Below are positions 31,859 to 38,994 of a DNA stretch of 38,994 nt, piece by piece. The DNA is from Discostella pseudostelligera. Taxonomy: Eukaryota > Bacillariophyta > Thalassiosirophyceae > Thalassiosirales > Thalassiosiraceae. A program made the translations under genes and the position numbers. The stretch spans positions 1-38,994 of the forward strand of contig JALLBK010000376.1 in the NCBI GenBank assembly GCA_036940085.1, read 5' to 3'. The notes under the pieces were generated by a model that made no database searches, had not been told where the DNA came from, and worked only from the letters and a program-made list of their open reading frames with translations. Position 1 is the stretch's first letter, and each line of letters opens with the position of its first letter.

Positions 31859-32650
31859 ATGTCGCTTCGGGTCCTCCGCCTTTTGCCAACCTTTCCTACG
31901 AAATCCTATCCTTCAAGACACTTTGCTTCCATCCGTGGTAGTAGTCTCTATGAGGCGAGAGCATTGCCAGAACCATCATCCGCGACACCCGCATTTCCAT
32001 CACAATCACACAGCTTTCGTCATGAGCTCCGCCGTGATTTTTTCTTCAGCCTGCAAAATGCTCGGGCTTTCAGCGACAAGGATGCTTCAATGGTCGGATC
32101 AGAGCAAACACAAGAAGCATCTCTTGTGTACGAAGGACCATTTGCATCATTGACCCTGAAACTGAAACGCATTTCTCTCATTTCCGCTTGCATCGGTATC
32201 GTCGGACTGCCGGCAATCTCATTATTCGGTGCTTCGTCTGTCCCGGCCACCGGTCAGCTTGCGATCATTGCCACGGCCGGCTTGACAGCTGTCGGTTCCA
32301 CGGCATTATTGGGGTATTGTTTTTCGCCGTATGTTCATACCCTCGAGCGGCTCGGGGGTAGTGGAGCAGATGATGTCGATATTAAACATTCATTGGTCAA
32401 AATCATCACACGTGATATACTGGCGAGAAGAATTGAAACTGTATTTGATCCTACAACGGATGTGTCTCCTCCTCCAAAGAACAATTCGCGGCCGTTTTGC
32501 AATTTCATGGTCAAGGGTTTGCCGATGTACGTTCATCCGGAATTGATTGATGATTACAAACTTCGTGTGCAGTTGTTGGGAGAGGAGCCGCAGCAGGCGA
32601 ACGCAGATGCAAGGAACAAAAAGAAGTTGGAAGATGATGAGTTTCTTTAG
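31859..32650 (+). CDS. TMEM70-like mitochondrial membrane protein
   Basis: A single exon of 263 residues from ATG 31859; the frame is open further upstream but across promoter-like sequence. The N-terminus (MSLRVLRLLPTFPTKSYPSR) is basic and amphipathic, consistent with a mitochondrial presequence. The core has VYEGPFASLTLKLKRISLIS, then two hydrophobic helices (about residues 105-125 and 135-160) separated by a short turn, and ends with SPYVHTLERL. This is the TMEM70/TMEM186 pattern. A C-terminal domain has VKGLPMYVHPELIDDYKL. Animal TMEM70 helps assemble ATP synthase and complex I in the inner membrane. The family is assigned from pattern, so the specific role is inference. Confidence 0.75.
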   Translation: MSLRVLRLLPTFPTKSYPSRHFASIRGSSLYEARALPEPSSATPAFPSQSHSFRHELRRDFFFSLQNARAFSDKDASMVGSEQTQEASLVYEGPFASLTLKLKRISLISACIGIVGLPAISLFGASSVPATGQLAIIATAGLTAVGSTALLGYCFSPYVHTLERLGGSGADDVDIKHSLVKIITRDILARRIETVFDPTTDVSPPPKNNSRPFCNFMVKGLPMYVHPELIDDYKLRVQLLGEEPQQANADARNKKKLEDDEFL

Positions 32651-32771
32651 GATGCATGCTCCAATACTATATCTAGGGTTCGCTGACCTTGAAATCATGA
32701 GATGAGCTACCGTTCCATACTAAATGAAGTATCATCAGTTGATTTGATTAGTTCACTACCTCCGTACATCT

Positions 32772-34364
32772 TTAAAGCTCAACATCCAACTTCAATTTTG
32801 GCTGAACCCTTATAAAGGGAGGCCTCACACCACCAAACTGTGAAATCACGCTCGGGTCATCCGCATCATTGTGTACCCCCACGGTAACACTATGCGGGCC
32901 CAATTGATACCCGGTAAATCCCTGAAAGTTTCCAAATCCATCGGGACGGATCATGGCGACTAAATCCAACGCTACACTGATCGAACCTTCATTGGGTTGT
33001 TTCTTTTTCGATACGGTCCGTTCCACCTTCGCGAGGGATTTGATCTTAGCCGCGGGTGAGTCTGGAAAGGCAGCCAAGACGTTGTTGAGCTTGCTCTCCA
33101 TCTCTTGCACCGCCTTGGATTTGGTGAGGGAGAGCGATGGCACCTCCAACGACGATGCACCCACCACAAACGCCAACGCAGCAGTGCGCAACGCTCCAGC
33201 ATTCGATTCATAGAATTGAGATGCGTCCGTCATATCCTTATCCATCTTTCGCAACAATGTGTTCTGGAACTTCTTGAGCACATTCTTTTCCAGTACCGCC
33301 ATCTGATCAACAAACAGTTTCCTCAATATCCCCTCAGTACGATCTTGCAACTTCTTCCGAATAATCAATCGTTGCTCACCAGCGCGCGGCAACCCCGCTG
33401 CATCCATCGTATCTCTATCGAATAGATCCAAAGTACGTGATAACAATTCATCGGCATGAGATCCGAATTTCGGCACCAAGAGATTACGACTGATACGATG
33501 CTTCCATGAGGCAATCTTTGCGCGGCTAGTACGGGATGCTCGTGAGTATGCATCATTGCATGCCAAGATAGCCTCGGCGACGGGAGTAGGATCGGCATAG
33601 TCTGACGAGGATGTGATTTGTTTGTAAATGTCCGAAAAGGCCGTGGGTAGAGTCGCCGCCCTGTCGGATGAGAAACTTTTGGCAGCCAACTGAGCATCGG
33701 ACATGACCTTGGAAACATCATCCGCGTTGGAAACTAACTTGGATTGGATGGAGAAGTAATTTCCAAGTTCGGCGTCAACAACTCCCACTGCCGCGGCAAC
33801 ACTATCAAAAATCTCTTCGACACACTCCCCAATCGCCTCTGTATCCAAATCACCACCACCACCATCTTCCGATTGCACCGCAATAATCAACGTCACTGGT
33901 CCCTTACTGCCCGTCTTCTTCTCCATTCGCAACACACTCGCAAAAAGCTCCGCAAGCGTTCGTCCATGTCGCGTGCAATCCAATCCAACTTCGACATCGG
34001 CCATGGTTACACCAGTGAGCACTACCGCCCCAGCAATCGACCCGGCAGCCGCAGCGCCAATTCCACGTGCCAATAGTCCAGAAGACGATGACGATTCCTC
34101 CTCGAGAGAAGCACCGGGAGAACGAATAATGTTGTTTTCAATATCAACAGTGGATGTCGATGGGAAGAGATTACTTGGTGTTCCTGGCGAGGAGAGGAGA
34201 GCGACGAGTCCATCGCCGGCTGTGTCGTCGGTCGGCGTAGGGAGCAGCGCTTTGGTGAGTAAACCAACCGAATCTACGAGAGTGGTTGCCTTCGCGGCTG
34301 CCGGGGATATAGCTGCCGAAAGGAGGAGGATGCATCCCCATAGGAAGGGGATTGATTGGACCAT
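32772..34364 (-). CDS. Secretory-pathway protein of unknown function
   Basis: A single exon of 530 residues from ATG 34364. The N-terminus is a clear signal peptide (MVQSIPFLWGCILLLSAAIS, then PAAAKA as a likely cleavage area). A further small-residue hydrophobic stretch (GIGAAAAGSIAGAVVLTGV, about residues 90-110) may be a membrane segment. The middle is helical and charged (KKLQDRTEGILRKLFVDQM and neighbours). The C-terminal 75 residues are beta-rich and end VQPKLKLDVEL. I cannot name a family. The frame is open upstream of the chosen ATG, but that part reads like promoter DNA. It shares a 288-bp divergent promoter with the next gene. Confidence 0.8.
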   Translation of the reverse strand: MVQSIPFLWGCILLLSAAISPAAAKATTLVDSVGLLTKALLPTPTDDTAGDGLVALLSSPGTPSNLFPSTSTVDIENNIIRSPGASLEEESSSSSGLLARGIGAAAAGSIAGAVVLTGVTMADVEVGLDCTRHGRTLAELFASVLRMEKKTGSKGPVTLIIAVQSEDGGGGDLDTEAIGECVEEIFDSVAAAVGVVDAELGNYFSIQSKLVSNADDVSKVMSDAQLAAKSFSSDRAATLPTAFSDIYKQITSSSDYADPTPVAEAILACNDAYSRASRTSRAKIASWKHRISRNLLVPKFGSHADELLSRTLDLFDRDTMDAAGLPRAGEQRLIIRKKLQDRTEGILRKLFVDQMAVLEKNVLKKFQNTLLRKMDKDMTDASQFYESNAGALRTAALAFVVGASSLEVPSLSLTKSKAVQEMESKLNNVLAAFPDSPAAKIKSLAKVERTVSKKKQPNEGSISVALDLVAMIRPDGFGNFQGFTGYQLGPHSVTVGVHNDADDPSVISQFGGVRPPFIRVQPKLKLDVEL

Positions 34365-34652
34365 GGTTAGGTGATGAATTGAGAATTGAATTGATGGATG
34401 TTTGTGTGACGGTGAAGGTAAAATGTAAGATCGGCGGGCGGGCGGCTGACGTCGTTTTCGATATCCACGTGGAAGAAAGTTGATGAAGACACGTGGAGGG
34501 GAAAGAGTGTGGCGATTATGTGGCGATAAGGCGAAAATGGCGGGAAGAAGATATAAACTACATAATGGCGGGAAGCTTCCGACGACGGTCGAGGCAAATT
34601 CCGGAATGGTAGATAAGTACAAGCGAATAGATAGTGGTATCATCTATGCAAT
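34365..34652. promoter_or_regulatory. Compact divergent promoter with CRE, G-box and E2F-like sites
   Basis: Within 288 bp between divergent starts: TGACGTC at 34447-34453 (CRE-like), CCACGTGG at 34465-34472 and CACGTGG at 34490-34496 (G-boxes), and two E2F-like boxes AAAATGGCGGGAAG (34534-34547) and TAATGGCGGGAAG (34563-34575), with ATATAAA between them. Assignment to factors is by motif only. Confidence 0.5.
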
Positions 34653-36437
34653 ATGGCCACCTCCCTCGATGACAATGACGAGGAACAAGCCCCTCTCAAC
34701 TCCACGCCACTCGACGAACGCATCCTCGAAGTGGTGCGCAATGCCAAAAAGGACCGTCAAGGCGGCGGCACCATCACCGTCCGTCCCGCACTGCTCACAT
34801 CAGAATTGGGTCTGAGTGTCGAGGAAGCCACGTGTGAATTATGTGGTCTACTATCGGCGGTGGGCGGTGGAGAGGATGGCGCGAGCTTCAAGTTCGAAAG
34901 GGTGGAAGAAACACCAAAGAACAACGACAATGATTCTGCTGGAACAACGGGTAGGGATGGTGTAGCGGCTGTCGGCGCAACAACAATGGTATTCACCTTC
35001 CCCAGTGATTTCGAGGAACAGGCCAAGAGGTATAGACGCCATTCGGACTTCAGGCACAAACTCCACATTTTATGCATAGGCTTCATGAAGGCTCTCAAAA
35101 TTTTTACAGCGTTTGGTCTTATCATCAGTTTAGCGGTATTGATCATAATTGGGATATGTCTGCTAATTGCAGCCGTTATTGCATTGGCACGAAGTGGTGG
35201 TTCTGGCGGTGGCAACGGCCATGGTGGTGGTCGGAATCAACTGATGCATAAGTTACGCTATCTGTTCTTCCAATTGCGCCAAATACTATGGTTGTATGCC
35301 ATATGTGGAAATGCCATAGATGGTACGCAGGATCCCTTCATGAGAGAAATTGCCGGTGATATTGCCATGACCATGAGTCTATTTTGTGGAAATCCGATTC
35401 ATCCATTCTTTTGGTTTCGATTAGGGAGCATGAGATCAAGATGGGCGAGATTGCGCAATTCAAGAGGATGGGGAAATACGGAAATTGACATGATGAACGG
35501 TGTTACGATGTTAAGGCGAGGGAGTTGGGGACAAAATAATGACAATGACAACTCAGAATTCGATCGACGTATCAATCAAATATCGGATCAATCACAACAA
35601 CGAGGTCTGCTATCCATTGCTGTTGAGTTTCTCTTTGGGCCCAGCGACACTTCTGGAGGTAATCACAGCTCACCCATGTCATCGAAAGAGCTTGATAAGT
35701 GGAAGTTTCGCGCAGCTGTCATCATGTCGTTGTCGTCCAAATCTCCAGGATCAGGTATCTCACTTCGCCATCTGTTGCCATTTATCGACAATCCTCCAGC
35801 GTCAGCAGATGATCCATCCGCCATTCGCGAGGTCTTGAGAATAGTCACGTACTTTAATGGAAAACCCGCCGATCACAATAACGTAGAACAATCAACTGGC
35901 ATTGATGCCAAATTCTGTTTTCCCGAAGTTGTTGCTGAGCTTGATAGTCGAATGCTACTGACCTTGGAAACCTCTGCGTTCGCACCACCATCGATGCTCA
36001 ACAATGACAACTCAACAAACATATCTTCCATCTTGTACAAGGAGGACGCGGAATATTATAACTTCGGTTCATCGGTTAATGCTACGGATGATAGTCCAAT
36101 CTATCTGTATGAGCAACCATTTGTTCTTACTGAGCTCACCCGACAACAGTTTGGTCAGTGTGTTGTATTGGGGCTGCTTAATTCTACTGGAATTATCTGG
36201 GCATTCAATGCAATGAAACCGGGAGGTATGCTATCGATATCTACGGCCGATACTTCGGTAACTGGCAACAGCCAACTGGTGACGATTGCATCAAGGTTTG
36301 CTTTGAAACTGCTGCATGTATTGCGATTTTACGCATTGTTCTTCTTGGTGTTACCTCTGTGCCGATTATTGATTGTTTTAGTGCGTAATTACCTTGTACA
36401 GAGGAGAAACAAGCTGAGGTCGAATTTTGTAACATAG
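34653..36437 (+). CDS. Membrane protein resembling the plant/cyanobacterial At5g03900 family
   Basis: A single exon of 594 residues. The N-terminal region (about 20-85) looks like a small winged-helix fold (TITVRPALLTSELGLSVEEA). It is followed by VFTFPSDFEEQAKR and a long hydrophobic segment at about 146-178, probably one or two membrane helices. The middle has FLFGPSDTS, then DKWKFRAAVIMSLSSKSPGS and SLRHLLPFIDNPP, a second possible winged-helix-like unit. It ends with ELTRQQFGQCVVLGLLNSTG and a C-terminal hydrophobic region at about 552-582. This order resembles the family of Arabidopsis At5g03900, from memory and without a search. The start MATSLDDNDEE shows no plastid signal. Function is unknown. 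Confidence 0.8.
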   Translation: MATSLDDNDEEQAPLNSTPLDERILEVVRNAKKDRQGGGTITVRPALLTSELGLSVEEATCELCGLLSAVGGGEDGASFKFERVEETPKNNDNDSAGTTGRDGVAAVGATTMVFTFPSDFEEQAKRYRRHSDFRHKLHILCIGFMKALKIFTAFGLIISLAVLIIIGICLLIAAVIALARSGGSGGGNGHGGGRNQLMHKLRYLFFQLRQILWLYAICGNAIDGTQDPFMREIAGDIAMTMSLFCGNPIHPFFWFRLGSMRSRWARLRNSRGWGNTEIDMMNGVTMLRRGSWGQNNDNDNSEFDRRINQISDQSQQRGLLSIAVEFLFGPSDTSGGNHSSPMSSKELDKWKFRAAVIMSLSSKSPGSGISLRHLLPFIDNPPASADDPSAIREVLRIVTYFNGKPADHNNVEQSTGIDAKFCFPEVVAELDSRMLLTLETSAFAPPSMLNNDNSTNISSILYKEDAEYYNFGSSVNATDDSPIYLYEQPFVLTELTRQQFGQCVVLGLLNSTGIIWAFNAMKPGGMLSISTADTSVTGNSQLVTIASRFALKLLHVLRFYALFFLVLPLCRLLIVLVRNYLVQRRNKLRSNFVT

Positions 36438-36690
36438 ATTAGATCCATCTAACCTGCTATCAATACTATGTTGATTAGCAGGCCAGCTGTGAATTATGTC
36501 GCATCATTAAATTCCTCTTTTTTATGTTCATGTATGCAATAAACAGTGACGACGGTCGTTCAGTCTTTCCGATATCAGAAGATGAATTGAAAATTGTCGC
36601 CTCCTGCTCCTCAAAAGCCTCCACACAAATATAATAAAATTCACCGATTCAAAATATTCCATGAACATTCAATAAAAATGTCTGACAAGC

Positions 36691-38589
36691 TCATAATGCT
36701 ACCACCATATCGTTCTGACTTTCAAGCCCAACTCCTCGGATGGCTTTTGATACTGCCAGTTCGACTCCCTCGCAAATCGCTGATAAGACGCTTACGACTC
36801 CGTGATTTATCGTTTCCACCACAGAATGAAGAGCTGGAGGGACAGATGACGTAGTGCTTCCCATCGGGCTTCTTCGGAATCCCCTCAACGGATCTATCAA
36901 CGTGCACATCCCGTCCTCCTTGAACTTCAATGTCCACGGAATCAACGAATTATGTCCTGGTTGAAGAACAATACACTCTTTGTACCCATTGGACCACTCC
37001 TTCTTCCATAAATCTCCGATCACTTTCTCTACTAAGCTAACGCGCAGTTGACGCAAACTGAAGTACAGTATCGGCACCACACTACCATCCTTAAACTTCG
37101 ATAGTACTTCGATTGCCTTGTGCACACTCTCGATTGCCGATCCGTCGATGGAAATGATAAAATCTCCTACCTTCATTGAGGTTGTTAGCACAGGACTTTC
37201 CGCATCGATTTTGACCAGCTTCACCAATCCATGCTTCATCTTGAAATGCATTCCCAATGCAAAATCTTTTCCAGAATCTGTTGGATTCTTCAGCGAAATC
37301 ATCGTGTACAAGGTCCCTGGTGGTCGCGGGGCATTGCTCACCACCAATGTCAAACTCTTCTCACTTTCCCTAACAAGTTCCGCTGCTCTTCGAGCACTTC
37401 GTAACCGATGTCCGTTGATTGATAAGCACTCAAAACCGGCGCATAAAGCAGTTCCGTGTGCTGGAGACCCAGGCGCGATTTTTTCAATTACTACAACATC
37501 GTTGGCCTTGCGGAAGGCCAGCCCAACCTTTGCAGTCGGCACAAGTTTCTCGACAGTAGACGTTAGGATAGAGGGAATAACGAATGGGTCCAGACTTTTG
37601 ACAGATGGGGATGGCAAAGGCTCTGGCTTAGCAGACTTTGGCGACATGGATTCCGGCTTAGCAGATTTTGGAACGATAACTTCTGATGTTTCCGTGGTGG
37701 CGTTGATTGAGAATCTGGACGGTGCAGTCGGCGTAGGTCGTTCCTCTGAAACGGTATCATCTTTCAATGCCGCTCCATTAGATGAGTGGCGTATGTCAGC
37801 ACGTTGATCCTGCGGCTCGGAGTGTGGCTGAACTTGTTGATCATTTGTAGCAACATCCGTCCTTTCATTATTTTCCTCGGAAAGTACAAGTGGAGGTTTC
37901 CAATGTGTTGCTGCATCACTCTTTGGAGCAGGCTGAAATGAAATTTCCAATGATCTCTCCCCCTGATCATTCTCTTTGTGCTGTAATTGTACCTTTTGCC
38001 CCACTCCCAATGATAGATCATGCACATCTCCTAATCCGTGTTTTGTCAATACATCCATTGCAACTGTAACCATGAGTGGCTTAGCAAACTTTTCCCCTGG
38101 ATCCAATCTAATCTTGATCAATTTCCGATTTGTTCCCATAGAAACTAGGTTTGACAACGAGTGATCAAAGGTAGAATTAAGTTCTTTCTGGTCAGCATAC
38201 CCAGTCATAGTATCACCGTTACTTGTCGTATGAGACTGCTTTTGATGTCCTCGATACATCCCGTTTCCATTCATCACCATTTCATGATGGGTCTGATTCC
38301 GGTGCCCTCGATGCACCCCGCCATTCATGAAACTCTCCTTTGATTCATTGACGACATCTTTCTTGACCATCACTTTCTCCATCATCGACGTAGGTCGAAC
38401 AAGAACAACGCCGTTCTGTAACGGCGAAGGTGAAGTACCCGATTGGGGCGGGGGAGGGGTTTGGGCAAGTGATGGTGCTGCCTGCTTCGTCGGCTTCAGG
38501 CGAAGTGACGATGCACTCTCGTCAGACTCTTGTTTCCCGTCTACAGCGAGTAATTGTCTTGGCAAATTTGGATCGTCGTGGTGTCGCAT
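36691..38589 (-). CDS. Protein with two PDZ-like domains
   Basis: A single exon of 632 residues starting at ATG 38589. Residues 1-150 are low complexity, with several GHR/GHQ and Asn/His-rich stretches. A folded region near 150-215 (NRKLIKIRLDPGEKF onward) is unassigned. A short duplicated PKSAKPE unit lies near 305-320. PDZ domain 1 spans about 345-425 with the loop VGLAFRK and core IAPGSPAHGTALCAGFECLS. PDZ domain 2 spans about 432-512 with the loop ALGMHF and VGDFIISIDGSAIES. A basic/hydrophobic C-terminal segment follows. It is probably a scaffold that binds C-terminal peptides; partners are unknown. It is convergent with the preceding gene (253 bp apart). Confidence 0.85.
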   Translation of the reverse strand: MRHHDDPNLPRQLLAVDGKQESDESASSLRLKPTKQAAPSLAQTPPPPQSGTSPSPLQNGVVLVRPTSMMEKVMVKKDVVNESKESFMNGGVHRGHRNQTHHEMVMNGNGMYRGHQKQSHTTSNGDTMTGYADQKELNSTFDHSLSNLVSMGTNRKLIKIRLDPGEKFAKPLMVTVAMDVLTKHGLGDVHDLSLGVGQKVQLQHKENDQGERSLEISFQPAPKSDAATHWKPPLVLSEENNERTDVATNDQQVQPHSEPQDQRADIRHSSNGAALKDDTVSEERPTPTAPSRFSINATTETSEVIVPKSAKPESMSPKSAKPEPLPSPSVKSLDPFVIPSILTSTVEKLVPTAKVGLAFRKANDVVVIEKIAPGSPAHGTALCAGFECLSINGHRLRSARRAAELVRESEKSLTLVVSNAPRPPGTLYTMISLKNPTDSGKDFALGMHFKMKHGLVKLVKIDAESPVLTTSMKVGDFIISIDGSAIESVHKAIEVLSKFKDGSVVPILYFSLRQLRVSLVEKVIGDLWKKEWSNGYKECIVLQPGHNSLIPWTLKFKEDGMCTLIDPLRGFRRSPMGSTTSSVPPALHSVVETINHGVVSVLSAICEGVELAVSKAIRGVGLESQNDMVVAL

Positions 38590-38994
38590 TTCGTGTATTG
38601 CTATTGCGAGGAGAATAAGTATTTAGTGTGCTGGCTGCTGGCTGTCAGTGGTCGTTAAAGATAAGTGGCGCGCTGCGGCGACCTCTACTGCATGTTGTGC
38701 CGGGAACATCATGCATCATGGTGATCCACCTTTGACTTTTAAGTGAAGTATGGTAGGAGGTAGTATTGGTGGTTGGTATTAACCTTCTCCGAAGTCCGTG
38801 CCGTGACTATCTCCTCTTTCCACACATCATGTGCACTCTCAAAACTAATTCCTACGTACATAACATTCCTAACACCTCGGTACTGAACCTCGCGATATCC
38901 AGGCCCTGCTTCTCTCCGCACGCATCACAATTGTGATGAGACTAGCCGCTGCGCAGCTAGCAGCAGCTAGCCACGTAAAGCTCATTGGTACTTT
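38590..38994. other. Region upstream of the PDZ gene to window end
   Basis: Presumed promoter of the PDZ gene. It contains GTGGCGCGC near 38666 and an inverted copy of the dispersed motif at 38844-38861. The last 60 bp are rich in AGCTAGC-type short palindromes. No gene is supported. Confidence 0.4.
38844..38861 (-). repeat. Dispersed intergenic motif, copy 4 (inverted)
   Basis: Read on the minus strand it is TATGTACGTAGGAATTAG, sharing ATGTA and AGGAATTAG with copies 1 and 2. Confidence 0.4.

Noticed and set aside
1..38994. CRISPR arrays, insertion sequences, prophage or operon structure
   Set aside because: No regularly spaced repeats, transposase or integrase genes seen; genes have spliceosomal introns and separate promoters, so the DNA is eukaryotic nuclear.
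1..38994. rRNA, tRNA or snRNA genes
   Set aside because: By eye I found no cloverleaf with paired A and B boxes and no rRNA-like conserved segment. A covariance-model scan was not possible here.

Overview
The window reads as a compact nuclear segment of a photosynthetic stramenopile, most likely a centric diatom. Evidence: about 20 protein genes in 39 kb; 13 inferred short GT-AG introns (51-138 bp, donors mostly GTGAGT, GTAAG or GTACG); an N-terminal signal with a Cys-Arg-Ala-Phe junction typical of diatom plastid targeting; diatom-style low-complexity acidic, Ser- and Gln-rich extensions on conserved cores; and a mix of animal-like genes (ACAA2-type thiolase, sphingomyelin-synthase-like enzyme, TMEM70-like protein) with a plant/cyanobacterial-type family. 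The species assignment is inference. There is no sign of bacterial, viral or plasmid DNA.

Layout, left to right: LSm/SmD1-LSm10-like protein (+), FAD monooxygenase with an N-terminal Cys-motif region (+), PIP kinase (+), membrane-anchored sulfotransferase (-), small mitochondrial-type SH3-like protein (-), small plastid-type membrane protein (+), sphingomyelin/ceramide-phosphotransferase-like protein (-), large Ser-rich orphan (-), FKBP isomerase (+), RNA polymerase II subunit RPB7 (-), 3-ketoacyl-CoA thiolase (+), HAD-like protein broken by an assembly gap (-), PDCD2-like ribosome-biogenesis protein (+), YIF1 (-), Armadillo-repeat protein (-), tRNA-splicing endonuclease SEN54 (+), TMEM70-like protein (+), secreted/ER protein of unknown function (-), membrane protein resembling the plant At5g03900 family (+), and a two-PDZ-domain protein (-).

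Genes are often in divergent pairs sharing 270-900 bp promoters, or in convergent pairs with very short gaps (28 bp between the PDCD2-like and YIF1 stop codons). Several promoters carry E2F-like TTTGGCGGGA boxes and CACGTG boxes. A short motif around GGAATTAGTATG recurs in three intergenic regions. The genes do not form a pathway or operon; they are ordinary housekeeping, signalling, lipid and membrane-traffic genes. No coherent new multi-gene system was found. The most unusual items are the Cys-motif/FAD monooxygenase fusion, the LSm10-like protein, the sulfotransferase with a roughly 630-residue N-terminal extension, the dispersed intergenic motif and the assembly break with a 72-bp duplicated edge.
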